Shown here: one piece after another, positions 1 through 8,819 of the stretch
How positions within the stretch are numbered: position 1 is the first letter of the stretch
Layout: each line of letters starts with the position of its first letter
From: UBA6059 sp040222235
GTDB lineage: Bacteria; Bacteroidota; Bacteroidia; Cytophagales; Cyclobacteriaceae
Assembly: GCA_040222235.1 (NCBI GenBank)
Contig: JAVKDO010000133.1
Location: 1-64,000, forward strand
Length of the DNA stretch: 64,000 nucleotides
Reading direction: 5' to 3'
The notes under the pieces: model-generated
What the model saw: the letters and a program-made list of their open reading frames with translations, nothing else
The model's database searches: none
Told to the model about the DNA's origin: nothing
Made by a program: the position numbers and the translations under genes

Positions 1-12
1 CTTACCCCAGAG

Positions 13-133
13 TGGCACGGTTAGAACCGTAATGCCATAATTTACTCTAAGTCATAACAGTCCAAACTGGCACGGTTTGAACCGAAATCACTGGCACAGC
101 TCGACCGATATCACTGGCATAGTTAGAACCGTA
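13..133. repeat. Four imperfect direct repeats, possible end of an IS21-type element
   Basis: Copies begin at 13, 68, 92 and 115. Each reads close to TGGCACGGTTTGAACCG, and three of them lie 23-24 bp apart, like beads. Each unit contains the small dyad CGGTT..AACCG (degenerate in the third copy). No gene overlaps. Multiple short repeats at the termini are known for IS21-family elements, where they serve as transposase-binding sites. The rest of such an element would lie left of the window, so the assignment is inference. Too few and too short for a CRISPR array. Confidence 0.45.
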
Positions 134-370
134 GTATCCACTGAGTTATTAATCACTGATTATCAATATTTATGGTAGCCAAGTTAGCTGGTACAAGTTC
201 CAATATAGTAAATGTTCTCAAATCAGCGGATCACTTTAAAGGGCATGAATAGATTGAGTAGGAGATTTGAAAGTTGATATATCTAGACGTTTCTTCTCAA
301 GACCAACCCTCTCAAAGTGACTAAACTAAATACGCCTACTTTCGATTTATGATGAATAACATTACTATGT
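134..370. other. Intergenic DNA without a recognised feature
   Basis: AT-rich stretch between the repeat cluster and the end of the leftward glycan cassette. No reading frame with a plausible start, no RNA gene and no strong hairpin was seen. It may include debris of an insertion sequence given the repeats on its left. Confidence 0.5.
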
Positions 371-1531
371 TCAGTCGCTTTTAAAATAAAACAAGCTCCT
401 GCCAGCTTTTATCAAACCAAAGCCAATTTTTCGTGCGGTCCTTGTAAAAACCAATATCCCTCTTCGTTCAAAAAAAGTGAGAAATGAAGTAAGTATAAAT
501 TTGATACCACCAGTTAGGGCATTCCCAAAACCCTGCGTATCATCTCTTTCTCTACTCAATGAAGGTGATCTCCCCGACGGATTACCCAATTTGACATTTT
601 GTCTTAAATACTCAATTAAACGTGCCGAATAATACAAATGTTCATCTATCTCATCTGGAGATTTGAATGCTTTTGAACTGATGATTGATCCAAAATCAAT
701 TCCCGAATAAAGAATGGAACTGGTACCCATTCGAAAAGCAGTTTCACTGAATGAGCTGAAATAGCTGCCTAAAATGAGTTCTGACTTACTCAGCAAGAAT
801 AAATCAGCCAACGCGTACTGGATACTTGCTTTACTTCTATCAAACGATGACCTTTCTAAATAAATAACCTTATTCAAGTACTTAAGGGATAAGAAGTCAA
901 GGACTTTTCTTTTATCCGAAGCTACAAAGAACTTAGCATCTGGTTTTTCCCGTTGTAATTCATCCATTTTATCGGTGAAAAAATGAATACTTGCCATTGC
1001 TCTAGCAAAATCAAGCTGTTCTTGAGCTTTGTCAGTCCAATGACCTTCAGGCTGCTCCCATTTAAACCCATCCTTCCTACCTTGTTGCCGTATGTGAACA
1101 CCAATTGTAAATGGAACCTTAATAGTTTTCATTATTCTAGAAACACTAACCGATGGGATTAGAGATCTAAGAAATTCATTTTCTGCATTAAGATCTACTA
1201 AAGATGTATTCAATGGGTTATATGTTTTGACATAAATATTATTCGTAGAATCTGCATCGATGAAAGGTAAAGGATGATTCCCGTCATTTTCCATACAATT
1301 GTACTGTTCATATCCAGTCAATGAAATTTCAGAGCGTCGATATACCCGAAAAGGTACCTTTAGAAATAGATCTTCAAAGAGACAGTCACAATGAATATCG
1401 GGCTCCCAAATTACAATCAAACTTCTTTTTGTCCTTTTAGCAAAATTGTATGCACTAGCAAGTGCTCTTAATCTGTTAGTCAGCCCGAACTGAACATCGA
1501 TAATCAAACTAGTTTTTGATTTGGTTTTCAT
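371..1531 (-). CDS. Fucosyltransferase-like glycosyltransferase (GT-B, O-FucT/NodZ-like)
   Basis: About 386 residues, no signal peptide, expected in the cytoplasm transferring a sugar (GDP-fucose in the best-known relatives) to a glycan. Near the N-terminus GLTNRLRA (16-23) matches the conserved opening of this superfamily, and IGVHIR (144-149) matches the HxR nucleotide-binding motif. A C-terminal GSYFSSFSETA resembles the conserved late motif. The last 80 residues are basic and may contact the membrane. The ATG at 1531 is preferred; an in-frame TTG at 1537 would add two residues and leave one base after the upstream sulfotransferase gene, so the two are clearly cotranscribed. Donor and acceptor are not visible from sequence. 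Locally AT-rich, as is common for glycan loci. Confidence 0.62.
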   Translation of the reverse strand: MKTKSKTSLIIDVQFGLTNRLRALASAYNFAKRTKRSLIVIWEPDIHCDCLFEDLFLKVPFRVYRRSEISLTGYEQYNCMENDGNHPLPFIDADSTNNIYVKTYNPLNTSLVDLNAENEFLRSLIPSVSVSRIMKTIKVPFTIGVHIRQQGRKDGFKWEQPEGHWTDKAQEQLDFARAMASIHFFTDKMDELQREKPDAKFFVASDKRKVLDFLSLKYLNKVIYLERSSFDRSKASIQYALADLFLLSKSELILGSYFSSFSETAFRMGTSSILYSGIDFGSIISSKAFKSPDEIDEHLYYSARLIEYLRQNVKLGNPSGRSPSLSRERDDTQGFGNALTGGIKFILTSFLTFFERRGILVFTRTARKIGFGLIKAGRSLFYFKSD

Positions 1532-1538
1532 TATCAAA

Positions 1539-2342
1539 TCAAGTAAAAAAGCTTTTTAAGATATCATGAAACTTATAATCCAAATTTGATATCGTTTCAT
1601 GCTTTAAGTGCTTTTTAAAATTCCCAGGATGCACCTGTCTAATATGACTATTCTGATCCTCCACTGCTGGGAAAATATCATAGTTCCTAAGAATATTGCG
1701 AAGCAAATCATCGTTCATTTCTAAGTCTAAATACTGGGCTAAATCTTCAACCCAAGTTCTCTTTTGATAAATGATATCTTCATACTTATAAATTTTCCAT
1801 AACGGTTGAGCAATCTGTTGCAGATAAACTTTGTACTCACTCAACAATGACTCAGCCTTTTGAAGAACAAAAGAATCAATTGAAGTTATAGACTCAGTCC
1901 TTAATCTGATAAAAGCTTGACGAGCTTCCCCTTCCTTCGGAACAACATGGCTGAAATAATTTGAAAAATACAATGAAACCAAAATATCCCTAGGGTCTCG
2001 CACCAACAAAATCTTCTTATTTCTAGACAAATCTGGCGGGTCGTTGAAGGGGAAATAATGTCTAAATCCAAGATATCCATATCCTCGATCTAAAATTATT
2101 CTTTTAACTGCTGAAGGAACATTTCTAGTTCTAATGCCTTGAATAAAAGCTTGATCATATATGGAAATTGTAGAAATCCTGTTGTGGTCACATATCTCTT
2201 TGACAATGTTATTAATTAAAGTCGAACCAGCCTTGACTAGGGAAAAAACGAAGAAGCTTTCAATTAAGGACGGTTTAGGCAATTCAATCAAAAAGTGATT
2301 TCCATGTATATCGGTAAAATTCGTTTCGATTTTATTATCCAT
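1539..2342 (-). CDS. Sulfotransferase domain protein
   Basis: 267 residues, cytoplasmic. Sulfotransferases move a sulfuryl group from PAPS to a hydroxyl or amine acceptor. The 5'-phosphosulfate loop is seen as KAGSTL (37-42), and the 3'-phosphate motif as LLVRDPRDILVSLYFS in mid-protein; WKIYKYEDI follows at the usual distance. It lies between a fucosyltransferase-like gene (start about 7 bp downstream) and a GT4 glycosyltransferase (stop 43 bp upstream), all on the same strand. This suggests modification of a surface or exported polysaccharide. Acceptor unknown; a lipid or small molecule is an alternative. Confidence 0.8.
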   Translation of the reverse strand: MDNKIETNFTDIHGNHFLIELPKPSLIESFFVFSLVKAGSTLINNIVKEICDHNRISTISIYDQAFIQGIRTRNVPSAVKRIILDRGYGYLGFRHYFPFNDPPDLSRNKKILLVRDPRDILVSLYFSNYFSHVVPKEGEARQAFIRLRTESITSIDSFVLQKAESLLSEYKVYLQQIAQPLWKIYKYEDIIYQKRTWVEDLAQYLDLEMNDDLLRNILRNYDIFPAVEDQNSHIRQVHPGNFKKHLKHETISNLDYKFHDILKSFFT

Positions 2343-2385
2343 CTGTTAATCTTGATAATTTGACAAAAGGCTATTAACTTGATTT

Positions 2386-3474
2386 TTAAATGAGTGAGTT
2401 ATTTAAAACTTTTAAAGTATTTCTGGTAGTAATTAACCAATCATATCTCATGGGTTTAGTTAACCTCTCACTTTTAAAGACCTCCGGTATAATTATAGAT
2501 AAAACATCTAATAGTAATAACCCAGATTCACCACCCAAATAATATATATCAGCACCCCCCACCTCTCTCAAACTCGAATTATCGGCAGCTATACATCTCG
2601 CTCCACACGCAATAGCCTCTAAGAGCGGCAATCCAAACCCTTCATAGTGCGAAGGAAACACAAAAAGCTCACACATCGAGTAAAAAACTGGAAGCTCCTC
2701 TTTTAATACATGCCCTGTAATGATGATATCCTGGCGGTATCTGCTGTCCCTGATCTTAGTCAAGAGGTTCTCAGACTTCCACCCTTCTTTACCTACCAAT
2801 ACTAGATGAACAATATCCTTTGACTGATCGCGGAATTGAATGTAAGTATCAACAAGTAACTCTATGTTCTTGCGCGGCTGTATCGTGCCCACATGCAAAA
2901 AGTAAGGCTGCTGGATACCATACTTCTCAAGAACATCGGTGTTCATAGTGGGCTTGAATATCTCTTCTACGCCTAGATGTATTACACTTATCCTTTCATC
3001 CGGAACTCTAAAAAATTCCTGAATATCTCTCTTTGTAGATTCTGAAACTGTGATCAGATGACTAGATCTTTTAATAATTCCAGGTAGGAGTAGCCGCTCT
3101 GCCATTCTATTAATCCAGGTATAATGTTCAGGGTAAATGAAGGTGGATAAATCATGAATAACGGTAACTCTTCTTATCTTCTTAGGTAAAAAGAAGGGAC
3201 CCATATGGGTCGTCTCCATCACTACATCAGGATTGAGCGATCTAATCTTTTTAGGAACCTGATAAAACTTACGAATAAAGAATTTGCCAGGGTACTTGGT
3301 ATAAGTCACTGATACGAATTGCACATTCCTATCCCTGTCTGAGCGCTTATGGTTTATTATGAAATACTCGTTTTCAGTGTCAACCTCAGGTATACACCTC
3401 ACCAAATTATCAGCATAGGTCTTCATTCCCCCCAAGCCTGTATCCATTACATCGGCGATAATGACTATTCTCAC
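2386..3474 (-). CDS. Glycosyltransferase family 4 protein
   Basis: About 362 residues when started at the GTG at 3474, which places the Rossmann strand VRIVIIADV at the very N-terminus as usual for GT4. An upstream in-frame TTG (3507) would add a non-conserved 11-residue tail. Conserved features include a glycine-rich loop (GLGG) early, VTVIHD in the N-domain, FLHVGTIQPRKNIELL at the domain boundary, LVGKEGW, and the C-terminal E(x7)E donor motif in HYEGFGLPLLEAIACG. Retaining transferase using an NDP-sugar, probably building the same glycan as the two downstream genes. First gene of a three-gene leftward unit, divergent from recQ about 95 bp away. Confidence 0.85.
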   Translation of the reverse strand: MRIVIIADVMDTGLGGMKTYADNLVRCIPEVDTENEYFIINHKRSDRDRNVQFVSVTYTKYPGKFFIRKFYQVPKKIRSLNPDVVMETTHMGPFFLPKKIRRVTVIHDLSTFIYPEHYTWINRMAERLLLPGIIKRSSHLITVSESTKRDIQEFFRVPDERISVIHLGVEEIFKPTMNTDVLEKYGIQQPYFLHVGTIQPRKNIELLVDTYIQFRDQSKDIVHLVLVGKEGWKSENLLTKIRDSRYRQDIIITGHVLKEELPVFYSMCELFVFPSHYEGFGLPLLEAIACGARCIAADNSSLREVGGADIYYLGGESGLLLLDVLSIIIPEVFKSERLTKPMRYDWLITTRNTLKVLNNSLI

Positions 3475-3569
3475 AATATCCAGTAAGATGAATTCATAAT
3501 GCTTCAAAGTAACTCCATATCAGCTACCTAGTCAAAATCAATGCTATCTTTAATTGAGATAAAATTGAT

Positions 3570-5477
3570 ATGTCCACACCCTTAGATATCCTCCAACAAT
3601 ACTGGAAGTATCCAGCCTTCAGGCTGATGCAGGAGGAGATTGTGGGGTCAGTGCTGAAAGGCAAGGATACCTTAGCCTTGCTGCCTACAGGTGGTGGTAA
3701 GTCGATCTGCTTCCAAGTGCCAGGCTTAATCCTAGAGGGGGTGACTATTGTGATCTCGCCGCTCATCGCATTGATGAAGGATCAGGTAGAGCAGCTTAAT
3801 AAAAGAGGCGTGAAAGCAGCTGCCATCTACTCTGGTATCCCAAAAAGAGAAATCGACATCCTGCTGGACAATTGTATCTATGGCGAAGTGAAATTTCTCT
3901 ACGTGTCACCTGAGCGGCTGAAATCTGATCTCTTTTTGGCAAGATCCCAGCTAATGAACGTGGGCTTATTGGCGATAGATGAAGCGCACTGTATCAGCCA
4001 GTGGGGATATGACTTTCGTCCCGCTTATCTCGAAATTGCAGAGTTCAAAGCAACACTGCCAAATGCCAAGATAATCGCATTGACAGCCACAGCTACACCT
4101 GAGGTCAGACAGGACATCATTGACAAACTTGAGCTTAGCAAGCCCAGCATTTTTCAAAAGTCCTTTGCCCGGAAAAATCTTAGCTATTCCGTTAGGATAG
4201 AGGAAAACAAGGAGCAAAAACTACTAGAAGTACTCAAGTCTGTTCAAGGATCGTCGATCGTCTATGTCCGAAATCGTGGTAAAACAAAGCAACTCACCCA
4301 ACTCATCGAGAAGAGTGGCATATCAGCTGACTTCTACCATGCAGGTCTAAGCAACGAAATACGTGCTAACCGACAAGACCAGTGGATTCAAGATAAGACG
4401 CGTGTGATGGTATGTACCAACGCTTTCGGTATGGGGATTGACAAGCCCAATGTCCGGCTAGTGATTCATATGGATATCCCCGACTCGATGGAGGCATACT
4501 ATCAAGAGGCTGGACGTGCTGGGCGAGATGAGAAATTGGCCTATGCCATATTGCTAGCGCATCCAGTAGATGGTGATCAACTCCTGGAAAAGACCAATCG
4601 GGCACATCCCTCTATTGACTACCTCAAGACAGTCTATCAATCTCTCTCTAACTATTATAAGATTGCTGTAGGCAGCAATCTGCTCAGCAGTTTCGATTTT
4701 GAACTAGAGGATTTTTCCCGACAGTACAAACTGAACGCCTACGAGGCTTACAATGCACTCCGAAAGCTGGAGGAAGAAGGACTTGTCCAACTCAACGAAA
4801 GTTTCTACAAGCCAAGCAAAATCATGCTACTGATCAATGCCTCTGAGCTTTACAGTTATCAGGTAGCCAATGCGGCTTTAGATCCAATTCTCAAAGGGTT
4901 ACTGCGCCTCTATGGTGGTGAATTGTTCTCTTCTTTCATTACCATATCTGAAGGCCACCTGGCGCAGCTAATCAAAATGAATAAAATGGAGGTGATCAAA
5001 AAGCTGGACTTCCTCCATCAATCCAATGTTCTGGTCTATGAGCGTCAAAAGGAAAAACCACAGCTTACGTTCACCACGGCACGCCAAGATGCGAACCGAC
5101 TCATCATCGACATCAAGCGGCTCGAGCAGCGTAAATCTGCTTCACTAGCACGGGTGCGAAAAATGATCAGCTATACCTATGAGGCAAAACAATGCCGCAC
5201 GCAACAGTTTCAGAGGTATTTCGGCGAGCTCGCAGTGGTTAATTGTGGTAACTGTGATGTCTGTATTCAGCGTAAAAAGGAGCTCAAGGGCATCAACCAA
5301 GAGCACAAATACTCACAGCAGGTACTAGATCTTCTGCGCGGGGGAGAACAGCGTATCGAGGCTATTTTGACCGAGGTTAAAGTAGCTGACAGCCATCATC
5401 TCTATGAGGTACTGCGAGAGTTACAAGAAACGCATCAAATCACGATCAGCTCAGCCGGTCAGATTAAGTTGGCCTGA
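3570..5477 (+). CDS. recQ: ATP-dependent DNA helicase RecQ
   Basis: 635 residues. 3'-5' superfamily 2 helicase in recombination and fork repair. Walker A TGGGKS (40-45), DEAH box (137-140), ALTATATPEV (motif III), GIDKPNVRLVIHMDIP and QEAGRAGRD (motifs V-VI) are all present. The zinc site of the RQC region is intact: Cys542, Cys559, Cys562, Cys565. The C-terminus ends shortly after a winged-helix-like RQC segment, and no HRDC domain is obvious, a common short bacterial form. ATG start at 3570. The following exported BNR gene begins 119 bp downstream and is unlikely to be functionally linked. Confidence 0.95.
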   Translation: MSTPLDILQQYWKYPAFRLMQEEIVGSVLKGKDTLALLPTGGGKSICFQVPGLILEGVTIVISPLIALMKDQVEQLNKRGVKAAAIYSGIPKREIDILLDNCIYGEVKFLYVSPERLKSDLFLARSQLMNVGLLAIDEAHCISQWGYDFRPAYLEIAEFKATLPNAKIIALTATATPEVRQDIIDKLELSKPSIFQKSFARKNLSYSVRIEENKEQKLLEVLKSVQGSSIVYVRNRGKTKQLTQLIEKSGISADFYHAGLSNEIRANRQDQWIQDKTRVMVCTNAFGMGIDKPNVRLVIHMDIPDSMEAYYQEAGRAGRDEKLAYAILLAHPVDGDQLLEKTNRAHPSIDYLKTVYQSLSNYYKIAVGSNLLSSFDFELEDFSRQYKLNAYEAYNALRKLEEEGLVQLNESFYKPSKIMLLINASELYSYQVANAALDPILKGLLRLYGGELFSSFITISEGHLAQLIKMNKMEVIKKLDFLHQSNVLVYERQKEKPQLTFTTARQDANRLIIDIKRLEQRKSASLARVRKMISYTYEAKQCRTQQFQRYFGELAVVNCGNCDVCIQRKKELKGINQEHKYSQQVLDLLRGGEQRIEAILTEVKVADSHHLYEVLRELQETHQITISSAGQIKLA

Positions 5478-5596
5478 TGCTCTGGCTGCAAGCGGTGATG
5501 ATTTGACCATTTATCCTCATCTCCTCCCATCATTACATTACACTTTGCTTCTACCTCAGTACAGTGCTATTTTTATCTTACAGCTACCGCAATATT

Positions 5597-8500
5597 ATGA
5601 AACACAGATCCTTACTTATCGCCCTTCTCCTCAGTGTGTCTACCCTCTTTGCTCAGAAAGTAGACATGGACATGTTCAAAGGCATGAAAGCCAGAAATAT
5701 CGGCCCAGCAGGTATGAGCGGACGTGTCACTTCCATAGAAGTTGACCTATCGGACAATGACAATATTCTGCTAGGAACAGCAGCTGGGGGTATTTGGAAG
5801 TCAACTAATGCAGGCCACACCTGGACGACCATTTTCGAAAACGAGATGGCTGCTTCCATTGGAGATGTGAAGGTTTATCAAAAGAATCCCAATATCATCT
5901 ACGTTGGTACCGGTGAAGGCAATCCTAGAAATAGCCAAAATAGTGGCTATGGAATGTTCAAGTCCATGGATGGCGGCAAGACCTGGAAGCACTTAGGTCT
6001 AGAAAATACCAGGCAAATACACAGGGTAATCATTCATCCAGACGATCCCAACACGGTGTGGGCCGGTGTATCAGGCGCTACCTGGGGAGATAGCGATGAT
6101 CGAGGCGTGTATAAGTCCACCGATGGAGGCGCTACATGGTCGAAGATATTGTATATCAACAATCGCACGGGGGTTTCAGATATGCGCATGGACCCCAGCA
6201 ACCCTAATAAAATTATTGTGGGCATGTACGAACACCGTCGTTGGCCTTGGACCTTCAAGTCGGGCGGTGCGGGCTCAGGTCTCTACATGACCTTAGACGG
6301 TGGCAGCAACTGGACACAAATCACAGAAGATGATGGTATTGCAAGTGGTGAACTCGGTAGAATCGGTATTGCGATAGCGCCTAGCTCACCGAATGTAATC
6401 TATGCCTATATCGAGTCAAGCGATAATGCGATCTATCGCTCCGATGATGGAGGATACAAATGGAAGAAGGCGTCCAAGTCAGGAGATGCAAACATAGGTG
6501 GACGACCATTCTACTACGCTGATATCTATGTAGATAGCAAAAATGAAAACCGCATCTACAGTATTGCGAGCGAGGTGACAACTTCTGAAGATGGTGGTAA
6601 AACCTGGACTGTTTTTGCGGCGGGCAACAAGCTCCATACAGATCATCATGCTTGGTGGGCCCACCCTGAGGATCAGGACTTCCTGATGATCGGTCATGAC
6701 GGAGGATTCAATATCACACATGATCGAGGCAAGAATTGGTGGTTTGCCGATAATTTACCGCTAGGTCAGTTTTACCACATTCGTGTCGACAATGAGATCC
6801 CCTATAATCTCTACGGAGGCTTGCAGGATAATGGCTCCTGGAGGGGCCCAAGTCAGACTTGGTTTAAGGGTGGCATACGAAATATGTATTGGCAGAGGCT
6901 TTCAGTGGGTGATGGCTTTGACATGATCCCAGATCCACTGGACAATGATTACGGATACGCAATGGGCCAAGCGGGAAATCTAGTCAGGTATCACTACCCA
7001 TCAGGCCAGTTGCAACCGATCAAGCCTATCCATCCCGAGGATGAGCATCTGCGCTTCAATTGGAACTCTGGTATTGCCATCGATCCCCATGATAACAAAA
7101 CCATCTATTATGGTAGTCAATACCTACTAAAGTCAGAGGACTATGGGCAGAACTGGGAGTTGATCTCTCCAGACCTCACCACCAATGATCCTGAGAAAGC
7201 GAAGTTCTTAGAAACAGGCGGGTTGAACTATGACGTGTCTGGTGCCGAAAATCATCTTACCATCATCAGCATCGCGCCAAGTCTCCAGGAAAAAGGTGTG
7301 ATCTGGGCAGGGACAGATGATGGTCAAGTACAGCTTACGAGAGACGGTGGCAGTACCTGGAGCAACGTGACCAAGGCCTTCAAAGACCTACCGGCAAATA
7401 CCTGGGTGACACAAATCCAACCCTCGAAGCACAATGCCGCTGAGGCTTTTGTAGTCTTTGATGACCATAGAAGAAATAACTGGGAGCCATACATCTACCG
7501 CACTCGAGACTATGGTAAGTCGTGGACTCGCCTTGTCGATAGCAACAGTGTTTGGGGCTATGCCCTCTCATTCGAGCAAGATCCGATTGAGCCAAAGCTT
7601 TACTTCGCAGGTACCGAGTTTGGCCTATATGTCAGCTTTGACGAAGGGCAGAATTGGAATAAATGGTCTAACATTCCCACCATGCCGATGCAGGACATGG
7701 TCATTCATCCACGGGAGCATGATTTGGCAATCGGTACATTCGGAAGATCATTCTGGATACTTGACGACATCAGACCACTCAGGGCTATGGCTAAGAAAGG
7801 CGCCACTGAAGTACTGAACTCAAAAGTTGAGGCATTCCCGGCTCCAGTTGCTTATCTAGCTAACGTCGGCGAGTCGAAAGGTTATCGCTATGGCAAAATT
7901 GGAGATGCACTCTATGAGGGAGACAATCGTCCGTACGGCAGTATCATCAGTTACTATCTTAACACCGCCAACAGCGATGCTAAGGAACTGTCAGAGCAGG
8001 TGAAGGTGGAAGTGAAAAATGCAAGCGGAGCAACTGTCCGAACACTCTATCAAAAGCCAGTCAAAGGCGTGAATCGGATCAACTGGAAACTTGACCGTGA
8101 CGCTCCCAGGGGGCCACAGACAAAGAAACCTACCAAAGTGACGGTACCTAGAGGCGGATCGCTGGTACCTACCGGAAAATATGAGGTCATCGTCACCTAC
8201 CAAGGGGAGTCTTCAACCACCACTGTGGATGTACAACCGGATCCCAGACTTTCCATTTCATCGAGCCAAATGGCTGAGAAGGACGGGGCTATCACGGAAT
8301 ACTATGCTATCGTAGAGAAGGCCACTGCCGCGATGGACCAAGTGAGAGTAGCGCAAGGCAAGCTATCTCAACTGGAAGGAATGATAGAGAGTGAAAATGA
8401 AGCAATGAGTTCATCGCTAAAACAGCTCAAGTCAGACCTAAAATCACTTCAGGAAAAATGCACTGGTGTGAAGAAACAGGGGCTGTACAGAGATCCATAT

Positions 8501-8701
8501 ACGATCACCGGTCGACTATCTAGCACCGGCTATATGCTCAAGAATCCATTAATTCCGCTTAGTGAAAATCATAAGCTACTGATGGGCCAAACTGAAGCCG
8601 CCGTAAATGAATTCGTAAAAGAAGTCAATGACTGGAGCACCGGTACATACAAGCAGTTTCAACAAAGTGTGAAAGAAGCAGGCATATCGTTATTCGACTA
8701 G
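5597..8701 (+). CDS. Exported sortilin/VPS10-type BNR-repeat protein (copy 1)
   Basis: About 1034 residues. Start chosen at ATG 5597, where a signal peptide begins (MKHRSLLIALLLSVSTLFAQ); an upstream in-frame GTG at 5564 would bury it. Many Asp-box motifs of the S-x-D-x-G-x-T-W type are visible (STNAGHTW, SMDGGKTW, STDGGATW, SEDGGKTW, TRDGGSTW, TRDYGKSW), giving two beta-propeller halves. The last 300 residues hold a beta-sandwich-like segment (PTGKYEVIVTYQGES) and a helical tail. Such proteins are often labelled glycosyl hydrolase or sortilin-like, but no catalytic residues can be assigned; a binding or scaffold role at the surface is as likely. Same architecture as the gene at 23897-27076. 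Confidence 0.82.
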   Translation: MKHRSLLIALLLSVSTLFAQKVDMDMFKGMKARNIGPAGMSGRVTSIEVDLSDNDNILLGTAAGGIWKSTNAGHTWTTIFENEMAASIGDVKVYQKNPNIIYVGTGEGNPRNSQNSGYGMFKSMDGGKTWKHLGLENTRQIHRVIIHPDDPNTVWAGVSGATWGDSDDRGVYKSTDGGATWSKILYINNRTGVSDMRMDPSNPNKIIVGMYEHRRWPWTFKSGGAGSGLYMTLDGGSNWTQITEDDGIASGELGRIGIAIAPSSPNVIYAYIESSDNAIYRSDDGGYKWKKASKSGDANIGGRPFYYADIYVDSKNENRIYSIASEVTTSEDGGKTWTVFAAGNKLHTDHHAWWAHPEDQDFLMIGHDGGFNITHDRGKNWWFADNLPLGQFYHIRVDNEIPYNLYGGLQDNGSWRGPSQTWFKGGIRNMYWQRLSVGDGFDMIPDPLDNDYGYAMGQAGNLVRYHYPSGQLQPIKPIHPEDEHLRFNWNSGIAIDPHDNKTIYYGSQYLLKSEDYGQNWELISPDLTTNDPEKAKFLETGGLNYDVSGAENHLTIISIAPSLQEKGVIWAGTDDGQVQLTRDGGSTWSNVTKAFKDLPANTWVTQIQPSKHNAAEAFVVFDDHRRNNWEPYIYRTRDYGKSWTRLVDSNSVWGYALSFEQDPIEPKLYFAGTEFGLYVSFDEGQNWNKWSNIPTMPMQDMVIHPREHDLAIGTFGRSFWILDDIRPLRAMAKKGATEVLNSKVEAFPAPVAYLANVGESKGYRYGKIGDALYEGDNRPYGSIISYYLNTANSDAKELSEQVKVEVKNASGATVRTLYQKPVKGVNRINWKLDRDAPRGPQTKKPTKVTVPRGGSLVPTGKYEVIVTYQGESSTTTVDVQPDPRLSISSSQMAEKDGAITEYYAIVEKATAAMDQVRVAQGKLSQLEGMIESENEAMSSSLKQLKSDLKSLQEKCTGVKKQGLYRDPYTITGRLSSTGYMLKNPLIPLSENHKLLMGQTEAAVNEFVKEVNDWSTGTYKQFQQSVKEAGISLFD

Positions 8702-8819
8702 TCTATCGATAGGTCATATGTATGAACCAAAACTGGAAAGCAAAGGCTAATCATTTGATAATAAGCGATCAGCAGTCTTAAAATTTCCTATTTTTGGAGT
8801 CCACGCTAATCGGGTTACC

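Noticed and set aside
13..133. Possible CRISPR array
   Set aside because: Units are only about 17-24 bp, three of them directly abut with no spacer-like sequence, copies are degenerate, and no cas gene is present.
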